From Symbiodinium natans (taxonomy: Eukaryota; Sar; Dinophyceae; Suessiales; Symbiodiniaceae), in NCBI GenBank assembly GCA_905221605.1, contig CAJNDS010002594.1, positions 1 to 64,000 on the forward strand: DNA of 64,000 nt, in the 5' to 3' direction. Each line of letters opens with the position of its first letter. Position 1 is the first letter of the stretch. A program made the translations under genes and the position numbers. The notes beneath the pieces are model-generated. The model was not told where the DNA came from. It ran no database searches and saw nothing but the letters and a program-made list of their open reading frames with translations. Shown here in pieces: positions 31,519 through 43,060 of this stretch.

Positions 31519-33380
31519 TCTTAAGCTTAAGCCTGAGTGCTCAGCTTAAGCCTTCTTACGTACAGGAGCGTACCACACCTTGACGGGAATGTAAACAAAT
31601 GACCTTCTAAGTCTTACCTAGAGGTAAATGGTAATTATAGAATATAATTACAGCCATTTACAGGTAAGTGCATGTCTGTATACAAATATTCTTTAATATT
31701 TCTATAGACAGTACTGTCAGTATTAATACAAGTAATATTGTTAGCCCTAAACCCAGGTCATCAAACCCGGATCAGAAAATGGACCCTCGAGTGCTCGTGG
31801 CCAGCCAAAGGCCTTGGAGCCAAAAATTACTCGGGAACAGCGCGTTTTTCTTTGTCTGGCCTTGCTAAACCGTGGTGGAAGCCAAAAATTACTCCAAAAC
31901 AGTGCGTTTCTCTTTGTGTGGCTTGTCTGAAGCTTTTTCGAAGGTCTGAAAAGCTCTTTCGAAGGTCTGAAGGAGGCTGAAAGCTTTTTCGAGATCCCAA
32001 GGAGGCTCCGTGAGGGGTACCCCAGGATTCGGGAAAAATGGCTCGATTCCTAGTTAATTTTAAATAGATTTTAAATAGCGGAAATTACCCCCTGATTTTT
32101 CAAAATTCTGGCCTTCTTGTCAGTAGCCCAGGAGAAGGTGAGCTCCCCTCTGCTTTGTCAAACCCGGATCAGAAAATGGACCCTCGAGTGCTCGTGGCCA
32201 GCCAAAGGCCTTGGAGCCAAAAATTACTCGGGAACAGCGCGTTTTTCTTTGTCTGGCCTCGCTAAATCGTGGTGGAAACCAAAAATTACTCCAAAACAGT
32301 GCGTTTCTCTTTGCGTGGCCTCTCTGAAGCTCTTTCGAAGGTCTGAAGGAGGCTGAAAGCTTTTTTGAAGGTCCCAGGGAGGCTCCGTGGGGGGTACCCC
32401 AGGATTCGGGAAAAATGGCTCGATTCCAAATTAATTTTAAATAGCTTTTATATAGCGGAAATTACCCCCTCATTTTAGTAGCCCAGGAAAGGGTAAGCCA
32501 CCCTAAGCCCCAGTCAAACCCGGATCAAAAAATGGACCCTCGAGTGCTCGTGGCCAGCCAAAGGCCTTGGAGCCAAAAATTACTCGGGAAAAGCGCGTTT
32601 TTCTTTGTCTGGCCTTGCTAAATCGTGGTTGAAGCCAAAAATGAAGCCCAGTCAAACCCGGATCAAAAAATGGACCCTCGAGTGCTCGTGGCCAGCCAAA
32701 TGCCTGGAGCCAAAAATTACTCGGGAACAACGCGTTTTTCCTTGTCTGGCCTTGCTAAATGGCTTCTCTGAAGCCACCCGAAGCCCCAATCAAACCCGGA
32801 TCAAAAAATGGACCCCCGAGTGCTCGTGGCCAGCCAAATGCCTGGAGCCAAAAATTACTCGGGAACAGCACGTTTTTCTTTGTCTGGCCTTGCTAAATCG
32901 TGCTTGGGGCCAAAAATTACTCCAAAACAGTGCGTTTCTTTGTGTGTGGTCTCTTTAAGTGCGTTTTTCTTTGTCTGGCCTTTCTAAATCGTGCTTGGAG
33001 CCAAAAATTACTCCAAAACAAGGCGTTTTTCTGTGTGGAGTACCCCACAGGAGGGGGTAAGCCCCCCTAAGCCACCCAAAGGCCTTAGCAAGCCGACTTT
33101 CTAGTCTTACCTAGAAGTAAATGGTAATTATGGAACATAATTACAGCCATTTACTGTGTAAGTGCATGGTCTTTTGTTTCTCACATTTTCTGTAATCTCT
33201 TTACCAGACACTATTATCAATATTAGCGACGCTTAAGAACTTAAGCGTCCTACAGATGCTTTGGGTGGCATCCTGGGGTGGGAGAAAGTAGAGCTCCATG
33301 TACATGACGGAACTCTTTTGCGCTGAAGGTTTCGGACGTCCGTCTCTCTTTCCATACACTACGCATGTTAAATCGACAAG
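31519..33380. repeat. B unit 2
   Basis: Close copy of B1 with small indels: the third repeat lacks about 25 bp near 32475, and one CCCTCGAG becomes CCCCCGAG. Same foldback elements, intron-like stretch (33158-33207) and palindrome (33228-33249). Confidence 0.9.
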
Positions 33381-33437
33381 CCCTAAACCCTAAACCCTAA
33401 ACCCTAAACCCTAAACCCTAAACCCTAAACCCTAAAC
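33381..33437 (+). repeat. Interstitial telomere tract 8
   Basis: Eight CCCTAAA heptamers between B2 and B3. It joins B3 two bases short of the CTCTTAAGC form seen in B1, B2 and B4. Confidence 0.96.
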
Positions 33438-35319
33438 TAAGCTTAAGCCTGAGTGCTCAGCTAAAGCCTTCTCACGTACAGGAGCGTAACACACCTTGAC
33501 GGGAATGTAAACAAATGACCTTCTAAGTCTTACCTAGAGGTAAATGGTAATTATAGAATATAATTACAGCCATTTACAGGTAAGTGCATGTCTGTATACA
33601 AATATTCGTTAATATTTCTATAGACAGTACTGTCAGTATTAATACAAGAGTTATTTAACGCCCTAAAACCCTGACATCAAACCTTTTTTGGACCCTAGCG
33701 TGCTCGTGGCCAGCCAAATGCCTGGAGCCAAAAATTACTCGGGAACAGCGCGTTTTTCTTTGTCTGGCCTTGCTAAATCGTGGTTGAAGCCAAAAATGAA
33801 GCCAAAAATTACTCCAAAACAGTGCGTTTCTCTTTGCGTGGCCTCTCTGAAGCTCTTTCGAAGGTCTGAAGGAGGCTGAAAGCTTTTTTGAAGGTCCCAG
33901 GGAGGCTCCGTGGGGGGTACCCCAGGATTCGGGAAAAATGGCTCGATTCCCAATTAATTTTAAATAGATTTTATATAGCGGAAATTACCCCCTCATTTTC
34001 TAAAATTCTGGCCTTCTTGTGGGGGTAGCCCAGGCGAGGGTAAGCCACCCTAAGCCCCAATCAAACCCAGATCAAAAAATGGACCCTCGAGTGCTCGTGG
34101 CCAGCCAAATGCCTGGAGCCAAAAATTACTCGGGAACAACGCGTTTTTCTTTGTCTGGCCTTGCTAAATCGTGGTTGAAGCCAAAAATGAAGCCAAAAAT
34201 TACTCCAAAACAGCGCGTTTCTCTTTGCGTGGCCACTCTGAAGCTCTTTCGAAGGTCTGAAGGAAGCTGAAAGCTTTTTTGAAGGTCCCAGGGAGGCTCC
34301 GTGGGGGGTACCCCAGGATTCGGGAAAAATTGCTCGATTCCCAATTAATTTTAAATAGATTTTATATAGCGGAAATTACCCCCTCATTCTCTAGAATTCT
34401 GGCCTTCTTGTGGGGGTAGCCCAGGAGAAGGTAAGCCACCCTAAGCCCCAGTCAAACCCGGATCAAAAAATGGACCCTCGAGTGCTCGTGGCCAGCCAAA
34501 GGCCTTGGAGCCAAAAATTACTCGGGAACAGCGCGTTTTTCTTTGTCTGGCCTTGCTAAATCGTGGTTGAAACCAAAAATGAAGCCCAGTCAAACCCGGA
34601 TCAAAAAACGGACCCTCGAGTGCTCGTGGCCAGCCAAATGCCTGGAGCCAAAAATTACTCGGGAACAGCGCGTTTTTCCTTGTCTGGCCTTGCTAAATGG
34701 TTTCTCTGAAGCCACCCTAAGCCCCAGTCAAAACCGGATCAAAAAATGGACCCTCGAGTGCTCGTGGCCAGCCAAATGCCTGGAGCCAAAAATTACTCGG
34801 GAACAGCACGTTTTTCTTTGTCTGGCCTTGCTAAATCGTGCTTGGGGCCAAAAATTACTCCAAAACAGTGCGTTTCTTTGTGTGTGGTCTCTTTAAGTGC
34901 GTTTTTCTTTGTCTGGCCTTTCTAAATCGTGCTTGGAGCCAAAAATTACTCCAAAACAAGGCGTTTTTCTGTGTGGAGTACCCCACAGGAGAGGGGTAAG
35001 CCCCCCTAAGCCACCCAAAGGCCTTAGCAAGCCGACTTTCTAGTCTTACCTAGAAGTAAATGGTAATTATGGAACATAATTACAGCCATTTACTGTGTAA
35101 GTGCATGGTCTTTTGTTTCTCACATTTTCTGTAATCTCTTTACCAGACACTATTATCAATATTAGCGACGCTTAAGAACTTAAGCGTCCTACAGATGCTT
35201 TGGGTGGCATCCTGGGGTGGGAGAAAGTAGAGCTCCATGTACATGACGGAACTCTTTTGCGCTGAAGGTTTCGGACGTCCGTCTCTCTTTCCATACACTA
35301 CGCATGTTAAATCGACAAG
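33438..35319. repeat. B unit 3
   Basis: B unit with a different first repeat (GGACCCTAGCGTGCTCG at about 33690) and two repeats about 391 bp apart. The left end reads CAGCTAAAGCC rather than CAGCTTAAGCC, shared with B4, so B3 and B4 form a subfamily. Confidence 0.9.
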
Positions 35320-35377
35320 CCCTAAACCCTAAACCCTAAACCCTAAACCCTAAACCCTAAACCCTAAACCCTAAACT
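35320..35377 (+). repeat. Interstitial telomere tract 9
   Basis: Eight CCCTAAA heptamers between B3 and B4. Confidence 0.96.
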
Positions 35378-37515
35378 CTTAAGCTTAAGCCTGAGTGCTC
35401 AGCTAAAGCCTTCTCACGTACAGGAGCGTAACACACCTTGACGGGAATGTAAACAAATGACCTTCTAGTCTTACCTAGAGGTAAATGGTAATTATAGAAT
35501 ATAATTACAGCCATTTACAGGTAAGTGCATGTCTGTATACAAATATTCGTTAATATTTCTATAGACAGTACTGTCAGTACTAATACAAGAGTTATTTAAC
35601 GCCCTAAAACCCTGACATCAAACCTTTTTTGGACCCTAGCGTGCTCGTGGCCAGCCAAATGCCTGGAGCCAAAAATTACTCGGGAACAGCGCGTTTTTCT
35701 TTGTCTGGCCTTGCTAAATCGTGGTTGAAACCAAAAATGAAGCCAAAAATTACTCCAAAACAGTGCGTTTCTCTTTGCGTGGCCTCTCTGAAGCTCTTTC
35801 GAAGGTCTGAAGGAGGCTGAAAGCTTTTTTGAAGGTTTCAGGGAGGCTCCGTGGGGGGTACCCCAGGATTCGGGAAAAATGGCTCGATTCCCACTTAATT
35901 TTAAATAGATTTTATATAGCGGAAATTACCCCTTCATTTTCTAAAATTCTGGCCTTCTTGTGGGGGTAGCCCAGGAGAGGGTAAGCCACCCTAAGCCCCA
36001 GTCAAACCCGGATCAAAAAATGGACCCTCGAGTGCTCGTGGCCAGCCAAAGGCCTTGGAGCCAAAAATTACTCGGGAACAGCGCGTTTTTCTTTGTCTGG
36101 CCTTGCTAAATTGTGGTTGAAGCCTAAAATGAAGCCAAAAATTACTCCAAAACAGTGCGTTTCTCTTTGCGTGGCCTCTCTGAAGCTCTTTCGAAGGTCT
36201 GAAGGAGGCTGAAAGCTTTTTTGAAGGTCCCAGGGAGGCTCCGTGGGGGGTACCCCAGGATTCGGGAAAAATGGCTCGATTCCCAATTAATTTTAAATAG
36301 ATTTTATATAGCGGAAATTACCCCCTCATTTTCTAAAATTCTGGCCTTCTTGTGGGGGTAGCCCAGGAGAGGGTAAGCCACCCTAAGCCCCAGTCAAACC
36401 CGGATCAAAAAATGAACCCTCGAGTGCTCGTGGCCAGCCAAAGGCCTTGGAGCCAAAAATTACTCGGGAACAGCGCGTTTTTCTCTGTCTGGCCTTGCTA
36501 AATCGTGGTTGAAGCCAAAAATGAAGCCAAAAATTACTCCAAAACAGTGCGTTTCTCTTTGCGTGGCCTCTCTGAAGCTCTTTCGAAGGTCTGAAGGAGG
36601 CTGAAAGTTTTTTTGAAGGTCCCAGGGAGGCTCCGTGGGGGGTACCCCAGGATTCGGGAAAAATGACTCGATTCCCAATTAATTTTAAATAGATTTTATA
36701 TAGCGGAAATTACACCCTCATTTTCTAAAATTCTGGCCTTCTTGTGGGGGTAGCCCAGGAGAGGGTAAGCCACCCTAAGCCCCAGTCAAACCCGGATCAA
36801 AAAATGGACCCTCGAGTGCTCGTGGCCAGCCAAAGGCCTTGGAGCCAAAAATTACTCGGGAACAGCGCGTTTTTCTTTGTCTGGCCTTGCTAAATCGTGG
36901 TTGAAGCCAAAAATGAAGCCCAGTCAAACCCGGATCAAAAAATGGACCCTCGAGTGCTCGTGGCCAGCCAAATGCCTGGAGCCAAAAATTACTCGGGAAC
37001 AGCATGTTTTTCTTTGTCTGGCCTTGCTAAATCGTGCTTGGGGCCAAAAATTACTCCAAAACAATGCGTTTCTTTGTGTGTGGTCTCTTTAAGTGCGTTT
37101 TTCTTTGTCTGGCCTTTCTAAATCGTGCTTGGAGCCAAAAATTACTCCAAAACAAGGCGTTTTTCTGTGTGGAGTACCCCACAGGAGGGGGTAAGGCCCC
37201 CCTAAGCCACCCAAAGGCCTTAGCAAGCCGACTTTCTAGTCTTACCTAGAAGTAAATGGTAATTATGGAACATAATTACAGCCATTTACTGTGTAAGTGC
37301 ATGGTCTTTTGTTTCTCACATTTTCTGTAATCTCTTTACCAGACACTATTATCAATATTAGCGACGCTTAAGAACTTAAGCGTCCTACAGATGCTTTGGG
37401 TGGCATCCTGGGGTGGGAGCAAGTAGAGCTCCATGTACATGACGGAACTCTTTTGCGCTGAAGGTTTCGGACGTCCGTCTCTCTTTCCATACACTACGCA
37501 TGTTAAATCGACAAG
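35378..37515. repeat. B unit 4 (2.1 kb)
   Basis: Longest B unit, with 392-bp repeats starting at 36002, 36394 and 36786, then a 138-bp short repeat. The difference from B3 is mostly one extra 392-bp repeat, so units vary by whole-repeat gain or loss. Confidence 0.9.
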
Positions 37516-38510
37516 CCCTAAACCCTAAACCCTAAACCCTAAACCCTAAACCCTAAACCCTAAACCCTAAACCCTAAACCCTAAACCCTAAACCCTAAAC
37601 CCTAAACCTAAAACCCTAAACCTAAACCTAAAAAAACCTAAACCCTAAACCCAAACCCTAACCCTAAAACCCTAACCCTAAACCCTAAACCCTAAACCCA
37701 AACCCTAAACCCTAAACCCCCTAAACCCTAACCCTAAACCCTACCTAAACCCTAAACCTAACAACCACCTAACACCGAAACCCTAAAACCTAACCTAACC
37801 CCTAAACCTAAACCCTAACCCCTAAACCCTAAAACCTAAACCCTAAACCCTAACCCCTAAACCTAAACCCCTAACCCTAACCCCTACACCCTAAAACCCT
37901 AACCCTAAACCCTAACCCCTAAACCCTCTACCCTAGACCGAAACCTAAACCCTAAACCTAAACCCGAAACCTAAACCCTAGGAAAACCCTAAACCTAACC
38001 CTAACCCTAAACCCTAAAACCCAAACCCTAAACCCTAAACCACCTAAAACCTAACCACTAAACCCTAAACAACCCTAAACCCCTAAAACACCCTACACCC
38101 TACAACCCTAACCCTAACCCCCCTAACCCTAAACACCCTAACCCTAAATCACCCTAAACCCTAAAAAAAAAACCTAAACCCCTAAAAACCCTCAAACCCT
38201 AAAAACCTAAACCCTAAAAAAACCCTAACCCTTAAACCCAAAACCTATAAACCTACCCTATAAACCCGAACCCTATAAACCCTAACCCCTAAAAACCCCT
38301 AAGCTGCGCCTATAAACCCTAAACCCTATAAACCCTAAACCCTATAAACCCTAAACCCTATAAACCCTAAACCCTATAAACCCTATAAACCCTAAAAACC
38401 CTATAAACCCTATAAACCCTATAAACCCTAAACCCTAAACCCTAAACCCTAAACCCTCAACCCTAAACCCTAAACCCTAAACCCTAAACCCTAAACCCTA
38501 AACCCTAAAC
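37516..38510 (+). repeat. Long degenerate telomere-like array (995 bp)
   Basis: Starts with about 13 perfect CCCTAAA units, then about 600 bp of variants (CCTAAA, CCCTAACC, CCCCTAAA, AAAACCCT), then a CCCTATAAA sub-array at about 38240-38430, then perfect CCCTAAA again to 38510. It marks the inner end of the B array. Confidence 0.95.
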
Positions 38511-40330
38511 AAGCGGGGAAGAGAGGAGGCTTGCGTCCTGAAGCACGTCGGAGGGGATCCGAGTCACTCGGAGGGTCGCTCGGAGGGTCGCTCGGAGAGT
38601 CGCGTGGAAAGTGCTCGAAGGGCTCCGCTCAGCTGTTCCCCAACAGGTTTGAGTGGAGCCGAGGCACTGTCAATGCTTTAGCTGCTGAGGTGCACGAGGT
38701 GAGGTAAGTGGTGTTCACGAGAGGCACGAGGGAGAGCGCAGGGTAGCGCTCTCCTCCACCGCATCCAAACCGGGCGGACCTGAGATCAATGGCAGCTGCC
38801 ATGGACACCCTTTCAAGACAAGTGAGAGAGCTCTACCAAAACGGCGTGCAGCAGGCTTCGTCCAGCCCTGAAGCCTAAAAGCTGGCTGCTCACAGCCGAA
38901 GGGAGGAGGAAAAGAAAGAGCGAGCCACGGGCCCCGGAAGCCTCCGGCAGCTCGTTTGTTCTGCCGTTTGGGCAGCCTTGGGCGGGCTAGTGGCTGGGAC
39001 GGCTGCTTTGGCGGGTGCACTTGGCAAGGAGATGGAAGGTCCGCTCCCTAGAAGGTATGCCTTTTTCAAAGGCAAGCCGAAGGTAAAGTCAACTTCACGA
39101 ACTACACGGCCCAGGCTGCACAGCCCCAGCTCCCGAAGGCTCAACCTCTCAACCCAAAGACATGTTCCTTTTGGAGCTCTGAGCTCTTTGGGGGCTACTG
39201 TTCGTGTGGGTCTACAGTGGGTGAAACGGCAAGAGGTGTCAATGCGCGTGGATTCCTCTGCGGCTGAACGCCGGAAGCAATGGCACGGCGAAAGAGTGCA
39301 AAAGGAGGACATGCGCACACGGAACACACAAGCAGATGAGCGAATCTGTGCTGAATGCTTGAGAAGACCAGAGTGCTCTTTAACAAGGGTCACCGAAGGC
39401 GCTGCTAAACCTCTAAAGGGGACTCCCCAAAGACGACCCGAACACCTTCGAGGTCACAAACAGCGAGCACCGCAAAGATTCTCAGCGGTCCCATGTCGCC
39501 CGGATGTGCGATGCGTGCAACGATTCGTGTAGAGGATGTGCCCCTCTTCTCCAGCCTGTGCCTGGGTGCGGCGTCACCGCACCCGAGCAACCGATTCGAA
39601 GGCTGACCCCAGCGGAGTACCGGGGCTCCAGCGCGGCTCAAGCGCGGCTTGCGACATGCGTGGCGGATCTGTCTCTTAGAGGGCTCTTCGCTCCTTCTCA
39701 TGCCTCCTTCATGCTCCGTCCTTCTACCTCAGGTGACCTGACGTGTGACACCTGAGGTGACACCTCACGTGAGCTTCGAACAGGTCAAGCCTTGGGACTT
39801 TTGGGGATCTTTGAGCCACGGCGGCCACATGTTTGAACAGAGTTGGAAGGGGAGGCACAAAGTGGCCTTAAGCCTTTACCTGCGTACGTTGGCGAGATTC
39901 CGGGGACTGAAGCCCTTGGGCCCTTGGGCGCAAGAGAGGTTGAGCAACATGTTGACGTGGAATCTCGGAGTCTCAAGGAGCTCAGCAGCTCAGAGCCGCG
40001 TGCAAGACCCCCAGGTCCTCCCAACTCACCTCAACTCGAAGAGCGCCTCGCGCTCTTTGGAAATCATCTGCAAACCAGGGAATGGACCCAGGACAAGAGA
40101 ACCATACGTTCTGCCCTCAGACGTTTGACTTACACAAGGCGAGCTGGGGAGAGAGAGAGGAGCTGAGGAGCTCTCCTGATTCTTCTGAGCGCAGCTATGT
40201 GCTCAGAATGCGTGCGGACTCGCGAGCTTGCCGATAAAGGCAATCCCCTTTTTGCTCCGGTCTCGGCGAGGCGCGTGCACGGCCCTGTCAGCGGCGAAGT
40301 CCTCCGTCGTTCGCAGCGAGGGCTAGGCCC
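38511..40330. other. Region without a recognised gene
   Basis: Mixed-composition DNA. A 184-codon frame at 38978-39532 (+) overlaps a 167-codon frame on the other strand; neither has a recognisable domain. GTCGCTCGGAGG-type short repeats occur at 38560-38600. 39730-39775 is dense in GTGACCT/AGGTGAC inverted motifs. Confidence 0.5.
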
Positions 40331-43060
40331 TGATCGACCAGATCCCAGCGGCTCCGAGGCATTGGAGGCATTGGGTGCATTAATCTCAAACAAGCCCAGC
40401 CAGCCCAGCTGCTGCTGGTGAGCTGGAGGCTGCCACGACAAATTTCTGCAGCAGACGCTTTGAGAGGGCTGCTGGCACATGCTACACAGAAGGCGAGAAA
40501 GCTCACCACGGCCCGTCTTTGGCGCACGGACGCTGCCGAGGACACACCCGAGGACACACGCTCCGAGGCACCGTCAAGCCAGTCTGGGACCCTGGCGCGA
40601 GCAAGAGTGAGGCGCACACTGCTCAAGCCTGATCCAGCAAATCCCAGCTGCAGCTGTAAGGGCAAGCAGCTATGGTAGCTCGTGTCTCACACCAAGAATA
40701 GAGAGGGCTGAGAGATAGGCTGACACGCTTCAGTGCCTGTCAGGAAGCCCCATGCTATGACGCACACTCGCCCCTCTGCACCGTCGGCAGGCACGGAGGT
40801 CCCACTTCCAGGACGACATGCCTTGGCACTTCTTCACGATCACTATCTTGGCACCACATGGGAAGCTGCACGCCCCAGGGACAGCTTCACAATGCCTTGG
40901 CCAAGATGACGTGCCGCGTGCACGACACACACTGATCAAGCCCTGATCGACCAGGGCCCAGCTGTGGCTGTAAGGGAAGGCAACCAATCCTAAACCTCGG
41001 GCAAACACCCATGGACTGCAAGCGGCCAGGCAAGCGGCCACAGCTAAAGTGCCGGGTTTAAACGCAACTACCCAGCTGCTTTCTGCTGGTGCGCTGGAGG
41101 CTGCAGCTACGCAGAAAACCGCAGCGGATGCTTTGTGAGGGCTACCGGCACATGCTGCACAGAGGCTGCCCACTAAAGATAAAGCTCACCACGACCAGCT
41201 CTTCGACCCAGCATTCCACCCCACAGAGACATCAAATTTCGGCTCGTCAGCTTGCAGTGCGGTCGTCATTCTTCTTAGTACCCTCTAGAGGACACCCAGT
41301 ATTTTGGACAGTTACCAGAACCTGAATATACACCCTACTTCAGATCGCATCGAAGAGAGCGCTTCGGTGGCCCGAATCGGGCAGATGCCGAATCATCTGA
41401 GCAATGCGCCGGACTCGGCGCGCTGACGCTGAGGACACACGCTGGCCCGCACACTGCCACACCAGTCTATGGCATCCTGGTTCCTAAGGGATGACGCCGC
41501 AAGCGATCAAGGCACTCTGCGGCGTGCACGACGGGTCTTCTCACAAGAGTTGGACAGCGGACTTGTTCATGGTGGACCTGGCGATCACAGGCACGTGCTT
41601 TGCAGCACGCACTACTCACGCCCTGATCGAGCAGATCCCAGCTGTGGCTCTCAAGCAAGGTAACCGCCCTTAAGCTGCTTCCGCTCGTGGGCTGGAGGCT
41701 GCAGCTGTGAAACGCCTTCATGAGATGTTTCGTGATGGCTGTAGGACGCGCTACACAAGAAAAGCTCAAGATTCCGAGCCGCAACGACATCGTGTCCGTT
41801 TCACCAGATCGCTGCGAAGAAAGCGCTCCCGATGACGCGAACAATCAGAGCATGCTCCGGCATGCGAACGGGGCTTGTCAGAAGAGCTGGAGAGTGAACC
41901 GGCTTTACGTTGCCCCAGGCGCAAGCAGGTGCGCAACGAGCACTCATCAATCCCTGATCGAGCATATCCCCGCCGTGGCTGTTCGGAAGGCTAACCACCC
42001 TTAACCGCGAGTAAGCCCATGCAAGGCAGCCACTGCCCGTTCCAGGCCAGCATCTTTCTGCTCGCGTGCTAATATGCCAGAGGCTGCAGCTGTGAAAGAA
42101 CTGCAGCGGAGCGGCTGCCAGCGCATGCTGCACAGAGGCTGCCCGCTAAAGATGAAGCTCGCCACGACCCGCTCCTCGCCCGAGCACTCCACCCCGCAGA
42201 GACATCAAGTTTCGGTTCGTCAGATCGAAGCCAAGAGACCGTTCCGTGAAAGCCCTCTGTAGGAGACAGGTCGGATCAGCTGTGCGATGTGCAGGCAAAA
42301 AACACGCTAGCCTGGACGCTGCCAAAACAGTCAACCACCGTGTCTTGCCCGACATTGCTGAGAGTCCTACGCCCAACACCCGATGCAGGATGCGTCATCA
42401 GAAGGCAGAGAGTGAAGAGAGTGAGGCAGTAGGGCGAACCCCCGACACCCGCAGGAGTCTCAAGCCGTAACAGGACGTATTATAAGGCTACGAGGAGCTT
42501 GACGGACCCTTAAGCGGAGGCCAGGCCAAGAGGAGCTTGATGGGCCAAAGCGGCACAAGTGAGGCGCACGCTGCTCAAGCTTGATCGAGCAGATGATCCC
42601 AGCGGCTCCGAGGCATTTGAGGCATTGGGTGCGTTAACCTCTAACAAGCCCAGCCAGCCCAGCTGCTGCTGCTGCTGAGCTGGAGGCTAGCAGACGCTTT
42701 GAGAGGGCTGCCAGCACATGCTACAGAGAAGGAAAGCAAGCTCACCATCGTCCGTCTTTGGCGCACGGACGCTGCCGAGGACACACCCGGGGACACACGC
42801 TCGCCGAGGCACCGTCAAGCCAGTCTGGGACCCTGGCGCGAGCAAGAGTGAAGCGCACACTGCTCAAGCCTGATCCAGCAAATCCCAGCTGCAGCTGTAA
42901 GGGCAAGCAGCTGCGGTACGAGAAAGGCCATGTACTCGAAGTGGCCACTGCGAAACCGTTTCTGGTTGCAGGCCAGCAGACCCTGCTCGTGAGCTAACGG
43001 CCACTAACCGAGACACTGCCAAGCGAGTCTAGGACCACCCTGTTGCACGACGTGTGCACG

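Noticed and set aside
37516-38510. True chromosome terminus
   Set aside because: Sequence continues on both sides, and the orientation would place the end to the left, not at this internal site.
38978-39532. 184-codon + ORF
   Set aside because: No recognisable domain; a 167-codon frame overlaps on the other strand. Left as unassigned.
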